Shown: positions 26,454 through 35,923 of the stretch, piece by piece | How the letters are laid out: each line of letters opens with the position of its first letter | How positions within the stretch are numbered: the stretch's first letter is position 1 | From: Agrobacterium tumefaciens | GTDB taxonomy: Bacteria > Pseudomonadota > Alphaproteobacteria > Rhizobiales > Rhizobiaceae | Direction of reading: 5' to 3' | NCBI RefSeq assembly: GCF_013318015.2 | Contig: NZ_CP115846.1 | Location: forward strand, 1-64,000 | Length of the DNA: 64,000 bases | Made by a program: the position numbers and the translations under genes | Notes under the pieces: generated by a model | Databases searched by the model: none | What the model was told of the DNA's origin: nothing | Seen by the model: only the letters and a program-made list of their open reading frames with translations

Positions 26454-29400
26454 ATGTCACATGACGATCCCTTCACCATCGATCTTTTCGGCAACACCGC
26501 GCTTTCGTCCGGCCTCGGCCTTGGCGTGACGGCCTTCGCCAGCAACTTCGAACCAGACGATGATCCCGATCCTACAACTCCAGCGCCGGCTTTGCCGATC
26601 GCCGCAGTCGTGCGGCCGTCGTCCCGGCCGTGCCGTGCCCGTGGCCTGAACTTCCATCTCGTCGATGACCGTGGTCTCGCCCGCAGCTGGAAGGACCGTG
26701 CGCGCGACAATATTGCAGCGATCCGGCTCGCGGCCGAGATCGAGGCGAGCAAACGTCCTGCGACGCGCGAAGAACAGGAGACGCTGATCCGCTTCACCGG
26801 CTTCGGCGCGTCCGATCTTGCCAACGGCGTCTTCCGCCGTCCGGGCGAGCTCGAATTCCGCAAGGGCTGGGACGAGATCGGTTCCGATCTGGAGGATGCG
26901 GTCGGCGAGACCGACTATGCGTCGCTTGCCCGCTGCACCCAATATGCCCATTTCACGCCCGAGTTCATCGTCCGGGCGATCTGGTCAGGGCTTCAGCGTC
27001 TCGGATGGCGTGGCGGGCGGGTGCTGGAGCCGGGGATCGGCACAGGCCTGTTTCCGGCGATGATGCCGGAAGCGCTTCGTGATCTGTCGCACGTCACCGG
27101 CGTTGAACTCGATCCCGTCACTGCCCGCATCGTCCGGCTGTTGCAGCCGCGGGCGCGGATCGTCGCCGGAGATTTTGCGCGCACGGAATTGCCGGCGAGC
27201 TTCGACCTCGCCATCGGCAATCCGCCGTTCTCCGACCGCACCGTGCGATCAGACCGGGCCTATCGCTCGCTCGGCCTGCAACTTCACGACTATTTCGTCG
27301 CCCGGTCGGTCGACCTGCTGAAGCCGGGCGCTTTCGCCGCCTTTGTCACGAGTTCCGGCACGATGGACAAGGCAGATTCGGCAGCGCGCGAGCATATCGC
27401 GAAGACGGCGGACCTGATTGCGGCCATCCGCCTGCCCGAAGGCAGCTTCCGCGCCGACGCAGGCACGGACGTCGTCGTGGACATCCTTTTCTTCCGCAAG
27501 CGCAAGGTCGCCGAACCCGAGAGCGATCTCTCATGGCTCGACATTGAGGAGGTGCGGCCCGCGACTGCCGACGAGGGCGCCATCCGGGTGAACAGATGGT
27601 TCGCGCAGCATCCGGATTTCGTGCTCGGCACCCATGCGCTCACCACCGGTCCCTTCGGCGAGACCTATACATGCCTTTCGCGTGGCAGCGAGTATCTCGC
27701 CGCCGCCTTGTCGGCCGCCATCAACCTCCTCCCGGAAAGCCGCTATGACGGCAAACCCACCGCGGTCGATCTCGATCTTGAGGACGGGACCGATGCGGCG
27801 CCTGCCGACCTGCCGTCCGACCGGCATGTGCGCGAAGGCAGCTTCTTCTTCGACAATGCCCGCGGCCTCCTGCAGGTTATCGACGGCGAGCCCGTTGCTG
27901 TGAAGGTCCGCAAGCGCCGCAGCGCCGACGGCATCCCGGAGAAGCATGTCCGCATCATCCGGAAGCTCATTCCAGTACGCGGCGCCGTGCGGGAGGTACT
28001 GAAAGCCCAGGAGCAGGACCGGCCCTGGAAGGATTTGCAGATCAGGCTGCGCATCGCCTGGTCGAGCTTTGTGCGCGACTTCGGTCCGATCAACCACACT
28101 ACGGTCTCGATCGCAGAGGACCCGGAGACAGGCGAGACACGCGAGAGCCATCGACGGCCCAATCTCCAGCCGTTCGCGGACGATCCCGATTGCTGGCTGG
28201 TCGCCTCGATTGAGGACTACGACCTCGAAAACGACACCGCGAAGCCCGGCGCGATCTTCACCGAGCGTGTCATCTCGCCGCCCGCACCGCCTGTCATCAC
28301 CAGTGCGGCAGATGCACTCGCCGTGGTGCTCAACGAACGCGGGCGCGTCGATCTCGACCATATCGCGGAACTTCTGCACCGTGATCCAGACGATGTCGTC
28401 GCTGAGCTCGGCAGTGCGATCTTCCGCGATCCCGCCGATGGCTCGTGGCAGATGGCCGACGCCTATCTGTCCGGTCCGGTTCGCGACAAACTCAAGGTTG
28501 CTGAAGCCGCGGCCGCGCTCGATCCCGTCTATGAGCGTAACGTCACCGCTCTGGCGGGCGTTCAGCCGGTCGATCTTCGACCTTCCGACATCACCGCCCG
28601 TCTAGGCGCTCCATGGATACCGGCCGCCGACGTCGTCGCCTTCGTCAAGGAGATGATGGGAACCGATATCCGGATCCATCATATGCCCGAACTGGCGTCA
28701 TGGACCGTCGAGGCCCGCCAGCTCGGCTATCTGGCCGCCGGAACGTCCGAATGGGGAACGGACCGCCGGCACGCCGGCGAACTGCTGTCCGACGCCCTGA
28801 ACAGCCGGGTGCCGCAGATCTTCGATACGATCAAGGAAGCGGGTGGCGCCGAGCGGCGCGTGCTGAACGTCGTCGACACGGAAGCGGCCCGCGACAAGCT
28901 CCAGAAGATCAAGGACGCTTTCCAGCGCTGGATATGGTCCGATCCCGATCGCACCGACCGGCTGGCGCGCGTCTATAACGACCGCTTCAACAACATCGCG
29001 CCGCGAAAGTTCAACGGCGATCATCTCAACCTTCCAGGCGCCTCGGGCGCCTTCGTTCTTTATGGACACCAGAAACGCGGGATCTGGAGGATCATCTCAT
29101 CCGGCTCGACCTATCTTGCCCATGCCGTCGGCGCCGGCAAGACCATGACGATGGCGGCAAGCATCATGGAGCAGCGGCGTCTCGGCCTGATCGCCAAGGC
29201 GATGCAGGTCGTGCCGGGGCATTGCCTTGCGCAGGCCGCACGCGAGTTTCTGGCGCTCTATCCCGCGGCTCGTATCCTCGTTGCCGACGAGACGAACTTT
29301 TCGAAGGACAAGCGCGCCCGGTTCCTGTCGCGCGCGGCGACCGCGACCTGGGATGCGATCATCATCACGCATTCCGCCTTCAGGTTCATCGGTGTCCCTG

Positions 29401-31538
29401 CCGCGTTTGAAAGCCAAATGATTCACGACGAGCTGGAGCTCTACGAAACCTTGCTCCTGAAGGTCGAGGATGAGGACCGTGTCTCTCGCAAGCGCCTCGA
29501 GCGCCTGAAGGAGGGCCTGCAGGAACGGCTGGAAGCACTCTCCACCCGCAAGGACGATCTCCTCACCATCGCCGAGATCGGCGTCGACCAGATCATCGTC
29601 GACGAGGCGCAGGAGTTCAGGAAGCTCAGCTTCGCGACCAATATGTCGACGTTGAAGGGCGTCGATCCGAACGGCTCGCAGCGCGCCTGGGACCTCTATG
29701 TGAAATCCCGCTTCATCGAGACGGTCAATCCCGGTCGGGCGCTTGTGCTCGCTTCGGGCACGCCGATTACAAATACGCTCGGAGAAATGTTCTCGGTCCA
29801 GCGGTTGATGGGGCATGCAGCGCTGGAGGAGCGTGGCCTGCACGAGTTCGACGCCTGGGCGTCGACCTTCGGCGACACGACCACCGAGCTGGAGCTTCAG
29901 CCATCCGGCAAGTACAAGCCGGTGTCCCGTTTCGCCAGCTTCGTCAATGTGCCCGAGCTGATCGCGATGTTCCGCAGCTTCGCGGATGTCGTGATGCCGG
30001 CGGATCTGCGCGAGTACGTGAAGGTGCCGGCGATCTCGACCGGCAGGCGCCAGATCGTCACGTCGAAGCCCACGCAGGCGTTCAAGCACTACCAGATGGT
30101 GCTGGCCGAGCGCATCAAGACGATCGAGGAGCGCGAGGGGCCGCCGCAGCCGGGCGACGACATTCTGCTTTCCGTCATCACCGATGGCCGGCATGCCGCG
30201 ATCGACCTGCGCCTGGTCGATGCCGACAATGACAACGAGCCGGACAACAAGCTCAACAGTCTCGTCTCGAACGCCTTCAATATCTGGAAGGGGACTTCGG
30301 GCAACACCTATCTCCGCCATGACGGCAAGCCGTTCGAGTTGCCAGGTGCTGTGCAGATGATCTTTTCCGACCTGGGCACCATCAGCGTCGAGAAGACGAG
30401 GGGCTTTTCCGCCTATCGCTGGATCCGCGATGAGCTGATCCGCATGGGTGTCCCGGCGTCCGAGATCGCCTTCATGCAGGACTTCAAGAAGTCGGAGGCC
30501 AAGCAGCGGCTGTTCGGCGACGTCAGGGCCGGCAGGGTCCGCTTCCTGATCGGCTCGTCGGAAACGATGGGGACCGGGGTCAATGCCCAGCTCCGCCTGA
30601 GGGCGCTGCACCATCTCGACGTCCCCTGGCTTCCCTCGCAGATCGAGCAGCGCGAGGGCCGCATCGTTCGGCAGGGCAACCAGCACGACGAGGTCGATAT
30701 CTTCGCCTACGCGACCGAAGGCAGCCTCGATGCCACGATGTGGCAGAACAACGAGCGCAAGGCCCGGTTCATCGCGGCCGCGCTCTCCGGTGACACCTCG
30801 ATCCGGCGGCTGGACGATATAGGCGAAGGGCAGGCCAACCAGTTCGCAATGGCCAAGGCCATCGCGTCGGGCGATCAGCGGCTGATGCGGAAGGCCGGGC
30901 TCGAAGCGGACATCGCCCGGCTGGAGCGGCTCCGTGCAGCGCATATCGACGACCAGCACGCCGTTCGCCGGCAGCTTCGCGATGCCGAGCGCGACATCGA
31001 GGTATCGACACGGCGGATTGCGGAGATCGGTCAGGACATCACGCGCCTGGTTCCGACCGCTGGCGAGGCCTTCACCCTGACGGTCGCGGGGAAAGACTAC
31101 TCCGAACGCAAGGACGCGGGTCGCGCCCTCATGAAGGAGATCCTGACCCTTGTCCAGCTCAGCCAAGAGGGCGAGGCCGTCATCGCCTCGATCGGCGGTT
31201 TCGAGCTCGAATTTGACGGCCAGCGTTATGGCAAGGATGGCTATCGCTACACCACCATGCTGAAGCGAACCGGCGCGGACTACGAGATCGAGCTTCCGAT
31301 TACGGTGACGCCGCTCGGGGCTGTTTCACGCCTCGAGCACGCGCTCGACGATTTCGAAGGCGAGCGGGAGCGCTATCGCCAGCGTCTCGGCGACGCCCGC
31401 CGCAGGTTGGCGTCGTACCAGTCGCGCGGCGAAGGCAGTGAATTCGCATTCGCCGGGGAACTGGCCGAAAAACACCGGCAGCTTGCCGAGGTCGAGGCGG
31501 CCCTGGCGGCTGATGTCGGTGAGCGGATCGCGGCTTGA
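26454..31538 (+). CDS. Giant methylase-helicase (DarB-like / N12-class adenine methylase family)
   Basis: 1694 residues. The N-terminal third is an adenine-methylase-like domain (RVLEPGIGTGLFPAMMPEAL for the SAM site, AIGNPPFSDR near residue 252 as motif IV). The centre and C-terminus are a superfamily 2 helicase: Walker A YLAHAVGAGKTMTMA near 890, DEAQEFRKLS near 1050, ASGTPITN, and IEQREGRIVRQGNQ near 1400. A coiled coil ends the protein. The architecture resembles phage P1 DarB, which shields incoming DNA from type I restriction. Its place in the predicted leading region fits that role, but this is inference. Confidence 0.88.
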   Translation: MSHDDPFTIDLFGNTALSSGLGLGVTAFASNFEPDDDPDPTTPAPALPIAAVVRPSSRPCRARGLNFHLVDDRGLARSWKDRARDNIAAIRLAAEIEASKRPATREEQETLIRFTGFGASDLANGVFRRPGELEFRKGWDEIGSDLEDAVGETDYASLARCTQYAHFTPEFIVRAIWSGLQRLGWRGGRVLEPGIGTGLFPAMMPEALRDLSHVTGVELDPVTARIVRLLQPRARIVAGDFARTELPASFDLAIGNPPFSDRTVRSDRAYRSLGLQLHDYFVARSVDLLKPGAFAAFVTSSGTMDKADSAAREHIAKTADLIAAIRLPEGSFRADAGTDVVVDILFFRKRKVAEPESDLSWLDIEEVRPATADEGAIRVNRWFAQHPDFVLGTHALTTGPFGETYTCLSRGSEYLAAALSAAINLLPESRYDGKPTAVDLDLEDGTDAAPADLPSDRHVREGSFFFDNARGLLQVIDGEPVAVKVRKRRSADGIPEKHVRIIRKLIPVRGAVREVLKAQEQDRPWKDLQIRLRIAWSSFVRDFGPINHTTVSIAEDPETGETRESHRRPNLQPFADDPDCWLVASIEDYDLENDTAKPGAIFTERVISPPAPPVITSAADALAVVLNERGRVDLDHIAELLHRDPDDVVAELGSAIFRDPADGSWQMADAYLSGPVRDKLKVAEAAAALDPVYERNVTALAGVQPVDLRPSDITARLGAPWIPAADVVAFVKEMMGTDIRIHHMPELASWTVEARQLGYLAAGTSEWGTDRRHAGELLSDALNSRVPQIFDTIKEAGGAERRVLNVVDTEAARDKLQKIKDAFQRWIWSDPDRTDRLARVYNDRFNNIAPRKFNGDHLNLPGASGAFVLYGHQKRGIWRIISSGSTYLAHAVGAGKTMTMAASIMEQRRLGLIAKAMQVVPGHCLAQAAREFLALYPAARILVADETNFSKDKRARFLSRAATATWDAIIITHSAFRFIGVPAAFESQMIHDELELYETLLLKVEDEDRVSRKRLERLKEGLQERLEALSTRKDDLLTIAEIGVDQIIVDEAQEFRKLSFATNMSTLKGVDPNGSQRAWDLYVKSRFIETVNPGRALVLASGTPITNTLGEMFSVQRLMGHAALEERGLHEFDAWASTFGDTTTELELQPSGKYKPVSRFASFVNVPELIAMFRSFADVVMPADLREYVKVPAISTGRRQIVTSKPTQAFKHYQMVLAERIKTIEEREGPPQPGDDILLSVITDGRHAAIDLRLVDADNDNEPDNKLNSLVSNAFNIWKGTSGNTYLRHDGKPFELPGAVQMIFSDLGTISVEKTRGFSAYRWIRDELIRMGVPASEIAFMQDFKKSEAKQRLFGDVRAGRVRFLIGSSETMGTGVNAQLRLRALHHLDVPWLPSQIEQREGRIVRQGNQHDEVDIFAYATEGSLDATMWQNNERKARFIAAALSGDTSIRRLDDIGEGQANQFAMAKAIASGDQRLMRKAGLEADIARLERLRAAHIDDQHAVRRQLRDAERDIEVSTRRIAEIGQDITRLVPTAGEAFTLTVAGKDYSERKDAGRALMKEILTLVQLSQEGEAVIASIGGFELEFDGQRYGKDGYRYTTMLKRTGADYEIELPITVTPLGAVSRLEHALDDFEGERERYRQRLGDARRRLASYQSRGEGSEFAFAGELAEKHRQLAEVEAALAADVGERIAA

Positions 31539-31845
31539 AAAGCGACACTCGTGACAACATCTGCCCACAGGGACGCTCTTTTGAAATGAGAAAATAAGGA
31601 AGGGGAAAGCTTGCTCGCAGATCGGGCAGGCCGCTGACGCTTGCGCTCAACCGCGGCACTGCGCAATCCCGGCCCATCGTCCTGCGCAGGGCTGTAAGCC
31701 CCGCTTGGCCGGCCGGGCAGGGATGCTCGGCCGCAGTTGCACCGGCCCGTCCGCTCCGCGGTCCGGGAAATGTCTTCGGAAAGAACTGAAGACGGAAAAG
31801 GGCCGGCAAGGCGCCGGCTCACCAATCCCGGAAGGAGCCAATCTC
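31539..31845 (+). promoter_or_regulatory. Long GC-rich leader of the ParB-like gene
   Basis: 307 bases with no gene. It contains local hairpins GGGCT/AGCCC (around 31690-31700), GTCTTC/GAAGAC (about 31770-31790) and GCCGGC repeats (31803-31818), then GGAAGGAG before ATG 31846. The frame of the following gene is open through part of it but has no start with support. Confidence 0.4.
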
Positions 31846-33633
31846 ATGCAAATCCTCAAACTCGATCCCCGTGCGCTGAAGGACAATCCCGACGACACGC
31901 GTCGCTCGAAATCCTCGCCGCAGTCTGACGCGCTGTTGCTCGCGACGGTAAAAGCGGTCGGCATCATCCAGCCGCCGGTCATCTCACCGGAAATCGACGG
32001 TGGCAATGGCTACATCATCCAGGCCGGACACCGCCGCGTGAAGCAGGCCATCGCAGCGGGAATGGAGGAAATCACCGTCCTCGTCGTCGAAGCTGCCAAC
32101 GACAACGGTGCAATGCGCTCGATGGTGGAAAACATCGCCCGCGAGCCGCTCAACCCCGTCGACCAATGGCGCGGCATCGAACGCCTGGTTGCGCTGGGCT
32201 GGACCGAGGAAGCGATCGGCGTGGCGCTCGCACTGCCGGTCCGCCAGATCAGGAAGCTCAGACTCCTGGCCAATGTGCTGCAGGCCATGCTCGACCATAT
32301 GTCGCTCGGCGACATGCCGAACGAGCAGCAGCTGCGGACCATCGCCGCAGCATCGCTCGACGAGCAGAAGGAGGTGTGGAAGGCAAACAAGCCCAAAAAG
32401 TCCGAGCGGGCCGACTGGTACAATATTTCTCGGGCGCTCTCGAAGACCCGCATGTTCGCCAAGGATGCGAGCTTCGGGGATGATCTCGCCGCTGCCTACG
32501 GCATCGAATGGGTAGAGGATCTGTTCGCCCCGGCCGACCAGGACAGCCGCTACACCACCAACGTGGAAGCGTTTCTCGGCGCCCAGCAGGAATGGATGAC
32601 GAGCAACCTTCCGAAGAAGGGGGCGATCATCGAGGTCAACAACTGGGGTCAGCCGGAACTGCCGAAGAAGGCGGAGCGCGTTTACGGCAAGCCGTCCAAG
32701 TCCGATCATGTCGGGATGTATCTCGACCGTGACGGCAAGGTGCAGTCGGTGGCGTACAGGATACCCGAGGAGAAGAAGAAAGGCAAAGGTGGCGCGGCCA
32801 CTGCGGGCGGTCTGCCCGAGACTGACGACACCGTCGTCGATGCACCAAAGTCCCGGCCGGAGGTGACCCAGAAAGGCCAGGACATGATCGGTGACTTCCG
32901 CACCGATGCCCTGCATGAGGCTCTTGGACGCGCCCCGATCGAGGACGACATGCTGATGGCCCTGCTCGTGCTTGCATTCGCCGGCCTGAACGTCCGCGTC
33001 GATTCCGGCGCCAGCGATACCGTGTTCGGACCGAAGCGTTTCAAGCGCCACGCCGCCCGGCTGATCGGCGAAGACGGCCGGCTCGCCTTCGACGGGGAGA
33101 CGCTGCGCGTGGCCGCGCGTTCGATGCTGATCGATGTGCTGTCGTGCCGCCGGGGTATGTCCAACAGCGGCGTGATCTCCCGGATCGCAGGCGACGCGAT
33201 CGGCGCCGACAACTTCCTGCCGAACATGGGCTCGGAGGACTTTCTGCTGTGCCTGTCTCGCCAGGCGATGGAAGCGGCTGCGAAGGAAGCCAACGTCCTT
33301 CCGCGCCAGAAGGTGCGGGAGACGCGCGCGGCTCTCGTCGACCACTTCAGGCAAGAACGCTTCGTTCACACCGCCGCACTCTTCGCGCCCGATCCGCAGG
33401 ACATCGTGGATCTGATCAAGAGTGGTGAGGTGCTCGATGGCGACACCAAGGGTCATGACGGTAGGGACGACAACAGCGCGGAAGAAGAAGACGTCGATGG
33501 TTCCGCTCTTGGTGAGGAAGAAGGCCTCGCCACCCCCGAAGACGAGGCCGACCTTCCAGACAGCGCCGACGACGCTCCCGAAGCCGTCGATCCTGACGAA
33601 GAGCAGGATGCTTACGGGATCGCTGCGGAGTAG
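31846..33633 (+). CDS. ParB-like nuclease-domain plasmid protein
   Basis: 595 residues. The N-terminal ParB/Spo0J domain is clear: AVGIIQPPVISPEIDGGNGY, IIQAGHRRVKQAIAAGMEEI, MRSMVENIAREPLNPVDQWR (the ENIAR-type motif). It is followed by a helical region, a domain shared with other large plasmid ParB proteins, and a very acidic tail. It is not the partition protein (that is RepB) and belongs to a family always seen near the methylase-helicase on such plasmids. ATG 31846 is chosen over 31705 on the strong GGAAGGAG. A terminator follows. Confidence 0.85.
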   Translation: MQILKLDPRALKDNPDDTRRSKSSPQSDALLLATVKAVGIIQPPVISPEIDGGNGYIIQAGHRRVKQAIAAGMEEITVLVVEAANDNGAMRSMVENIAREPLNPVDQWRGIERLVALGWTEEAIGVALALPVRQIRKLRLLANVLQAMLDHMSLGDMPNEQQLRTIAAASLDEQKEVWKANKPKKSERADWYNISRALSKTRMFAKDASFGDDLAAAYGIEWVEDLFAPADQDSRYTTNVEAFLGAQQEWMTSNLPKKGAIIEVNNWGQPELPKKAERVYGKPSKSDHVGMYLDRDGKVQSVAYRIPEEKKKGKGGAATAGGLPETDDTVVDAPKSRPEVTQKGQDMIGDFRTDALHEALGRAPIEDDMLMALLVLAFAGLNVRVDSGASDTVFGPKRFKRHAARLIGEDGRLAFDGETLRVAARSMLIDVLSCRRGMSNSGVISRIAGDAIGADNFLPNMGSEDFLLCLSRQAMEAAAKEANVLPRQKVRETRAALVDHFRQERFVHTAALFAPDPQDIVDLIKSGEVLDGDTKGHDGRDDNSAEEEDVDGSALGEEEGLATPEDEADLPDSADDAPEAVDPDEEQDAYGIAAE

Positions 33634-33665
33634 CCGCGTCCCTCGTTCCCCTTCCGAATGAATGT

Positions 33666-33702
33666 CCGCCGCCGGTGATTTCCACCGGCGGCGGCTTCGT
33701 TT
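33666..33702 (+). terminator. Hairpin terminator after the ParB-like gene
   Basis: A perfect 12-bp stem, CCGCCGCCGGTG / CACCGGCGGCGG (33666-33677, 33683-33694), with a 5-base loop, then CTTCGTTT. The T-run is weak, so termination may be partial. Confidence 0.6.
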
Positions 33703-33729
33703 CCACCCCTGAAGATCAAGGAGATCAAC

Positions 33730-34203
33730 ATGTCCGCATATCTCGCATTCCTGGTCCCGATCGGCACCGTTCTGGCGTGGGCCGACGGCCGGCCGCGCCC
33801 GCCGGAGCGCCATCGCAAAAAGCTGTCCGCGTGGAAGACCAACAACAGCAGCGGCCGGCTGATCCGCAAGCAGGATGAGCGCGGCGCCGGCAACATCATC
33901 CTGCCGCCCAGCTTCACGCTGCACGAAGGCGACTATGGCGGCGGCGGTGTTATTACGATCCGCGTCCACCGCACATTTTCGCTGGAAGCCAGCCTGATGT
34001 TCACCATCGTCGAACGCCCGGCGGTCGGCAGTTGCCGTGTCTTCGACCGCCCCGGCGATAGCGCCGAGCTCGTCCATCTCGCGGCGAGCCGGCAGGCTGC
34101 GCAGGAATGGCTGACCACCCATGGCTACCCGTCCGCCGTCCTCGAGGACGTCACGGCGGATGAGATCGCCGCCGATGTCGTGGAAGGGAGGGCTGCCGCA
34201 TGA
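33730..34203 (+). CDS. Unknown plasmid protein (157 residues)
   Basis: Starts MSAYLAFLVPIGTVLAWADG, a short hydrophobic stretch that is probably not a signal peptide, followed by a beta-rich body (GGVITIRVHRTFSLEASLMFTI). The stop overlaps the next ATG (34200-34203), so it is translationally coupled to the DUF7007-like gene. No function assigned. Confidence 0.65.
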   Translation: MSAYLAFLVPIGTVLAWADGRPRPPERHRKKLSAWKTNNSSGRLIRKQDERGAGNIILPPSFTLHEGDYGGGGVITIRVHRTFSLEASLMFTIVERPAVGSCRVFDRPGDSAELVHLAASRQAAQEWLTTHGYPSAVLEDVTADEIAADVVEGRAAA

Positions 34204-35087
34204 TCGATCTTCCCACCACACACATGCCCGACTGCATCCCCGGATTTCCGGGGGTTTCCTTTGGTCTGTCCTGCGAAGGCTTTCCCGTCGCCCGCGTCGG
34301 CGATCACGCCTTTGCCATGCTGCCAGGTCATGCCGGACGGCATTATCTGGCCACCGGCTGGAAGATTGGGCGTCCGTTTCCCGAGTGGCGACGGGGAGAC
34401 TTCTACGGCCATTCCGGCGAACTCACTGACGAGGCGGCGTTTAGTGCACACGTCCTTGAACAGGCCGAACATCAGCGCGAAAAACAGGTGCTCGGACGTC
34501 GAAATATCGCCACCCACGTGCATACGCCATGGGGTTCGTCCCAGCACTCGACAACCTATGCCGAGGGGGTCGAATTCCACTCCAGTGCAAGCCACGGCGG
34601 CTTCAGGCTCTCGGCCGATCGAAACCGCACGGTCCATCCGCTGCTCCGGGCGGACGACGGGTTCTACGAGGAGGATTGCGCTTGGGCTGCCGTGGCGCAC
34701 ACCTTCCCTGAACTGTTCACCAGCTTCGAGAAGCGTTGCGCCAGCGAGACGCTAAAGGATTGGGAGCCCGATGCGTGGGAGGCGATTTTCGCGACTGTGC
34801 TTACTCCCGGCGAATCTCATGTGAAGGATCGCCGCGCGTTCGAACTCGAGCACGCCGGCGACTGGATCGTGATCTCGGCACTTCGATCCGATCATCATCC
34901 GGGCATGACCGAGGTGATCGCCACGCGCGGAGGCAGGCGCGATCATGGCGGCGCGGAACGGCGATTTCTCGTGCCGTCACCCGAATACGAAGCAGGCCGT
35001 TTCGGCTTCATCATCGATGAAGCGCGCCACGCAGCCTACGACGGCCCATCAAGCTTTGTCTCGTGGACGGGGAGGACGTCGGCATGA
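34200..35087 (+). CDS. DUF7007-like plasmid protein
   Basis: 295 residues. The segment HTPWGSSQHSTTYAEGVEFH with SSASHGGFRLS matches what I recall of the DUF7007 family on conjugative elements. Function unknown. ATGA overlaps join it to the genes before (34200) and after (35084), a four-gene translationally coupled run from 33730 to 35598. Confidence 0.7.
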   Translation: MIDLPTTHMPDCIPGFPGVSFGLSCEGFPVARVGDHAFAMLPGHAGRHYLATGWKIGRPFPEWRRGDFYGHSGELTDEAAFSAHVLEQAEHQREKQVLGRRNIATHVHTPWGSSQHSTTYAEGVEFHSSASHGGFRLSADRNRTVHPLLRADDGFYEEDCAWAAVAHTFPELFTSFEKRCASETLKDWEPDAWEAIFATVLTPGESHVKDRRAFELEHAGDWIVISALRSDHHPGMTEVIATRGGRRDHGGAERRFLVPSPEYEAGRFGFIIDEARHAAYDGPSSFVSWTGRTSA

Positions 35088-35392
35088 ACCGGTCCATCGA
35101 TCGACAGGCGGAATTGCGGCGCATGGAAGAAGCGTGCCGGCAGACGCGGCATCAGCTCGATATGATCGACCGCCAGATCATTCGCAGGATGACCGCGCTG
35201 ATCCCATCGCTTGGGCGGCGCAAACACGGATATCGCCGCGGCAGGCCTCTCGAACCCGACGCCTTCCTCACCCGCTACCGCTCCAATCTTGCGGCGATCA
35301 CCGCGCAGCGCCAGCCAGAGATCGATGCTCTGACGCGCAAGCTTATGCGTCAGCAGTCCGCGATTGCGGCATTGCAGGAGGCGATACCATGA
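35084..35392 (+). CDS. Small coiled-coil plasmid protein (102 residues)
   Basis: Highly charged and helical (RQAELRRMEEACRQTRHQLD, QPEIDALTRKLMRQQSAI), so probably a coiled coil. It starts at ATG 35084, overlapping the previous stop, and its own stop overlaps the next ATG at 35389. No family recognised. Confidence 0.65.
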   Translation: MNRSIDRQAELRRMEEACRQTRHQLDMIDRQIIRRMTALIPSLGRRKHGYRRGRPLEPDAFLTRYRSNLAAITAQRQPEIDALTRKLMRQQSAIAALQEAIP

Positions 35393-35598
35393 AGCGCCAT
35401 GAACCGCTTCCGTCCCTCACGGATCAGGAGGTAAAGGCGCTTCAGGATTACGCGGCCAGGCACGGCCGATCCTGGAAGCGCATTCTCAACACCGTCTGGA
35501 TGGGCGAAGGGCGCTGCGATGACGGCCAGATCCTTCGCAAGTTGCGCAACACGCACGGCCCAACCTGGCTGGACTGCTATCGGCTGCCGAAACCTTGA
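35389..35598 (+). CDS. Small plasmid protein (69 residues)
   Basis: MKRHEPLPSLTDQEVKALQD ... GRSWKRILNTVWMGEGRCDD ... LRNTHGPTWLDCYRLPKP, a pattern I have seen on rhizobial plasmids. It is annotated within a longer frame, but ATG 35389 overlaps the preceding stop and gives the conserved protein. Last gene of the coupled run. Function unknown. Confidence 0.65.
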   Translation: MKRHEPLPSLTDQEVKALQDYAARHGRSWKRILNTVWMGEGRCDDGQILRKLRNTHGPTWLDCYRLPKP

Positions 35599-35617
35599 GC
35601 AATCGGCACAGCCCTGA

Positions 35618-35923
35618 TCAACGCTTGCGCACGAACTCGGTGCGCAGGACCAAGCCTTTGATTGCGTCATGCCGGCAGTCAATCTCTTCCGGATTGTCGG
35701 TCAGCCGGATCGAGCGGATGACCGTGCCCTGCTTCAGGGTCTGGCCGGCGCCTTTGACCTTCAGGTCCTTGATCAGCACGACGGACTCGCCATCGGCCAG
35801 CACGTTGCCGGAGGCGTCGCGCACTTGAGCGGCCTTTGCTTTCTCTGCCGCAATTTCTGATGCTGGACGCCATTCACCGGTCAGTTCGTCGTACATATAG
35901 TCGTCGTCGTTCTGGTCACTCAT
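35618..35923 (-). CDS. PhnA/YjdM-like protein
   Basis: 101 residues. The core VRDASGNVLADGESVVLIKD, LKVKGAGQTLKQGTVI and IRLTDNPEEIDCRHDAIKGL is the PhnA C-terminal domain. The zinc ribbon of longer PhnA proteins is missing and replaced by an acidic N-terminus. Despite its name the family is not shown to act in phosphonate use. It is leftward, in opposite orientation to the neighbouring plasmid genes. Confidence 0.82.
   Translation of the reverse strand: MSDQNDDDYMYDELTGEWRPASEIAAEKAKAAQVRDASGNVLADGESVVLIKDLKVKGAGQTLKQGTVIRSIRLTDNPEEIDCRHDAIKGLVLRTEFVRKR

Noticed and set aside
29097..31166. 689-codon leftward open frame
   Set aside because: Antisense to the methylase-helicase gene. GC-rich codon use keeps this frame open; the protein shows no family features and the sense frame has clear helicase motifs.
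31984..34221. 745-codon leftward open frame
   Set aside because: Antisense to the ParB-like gene and the next genes. It runs through a terminator and across gene boundaries, as a shadow would.
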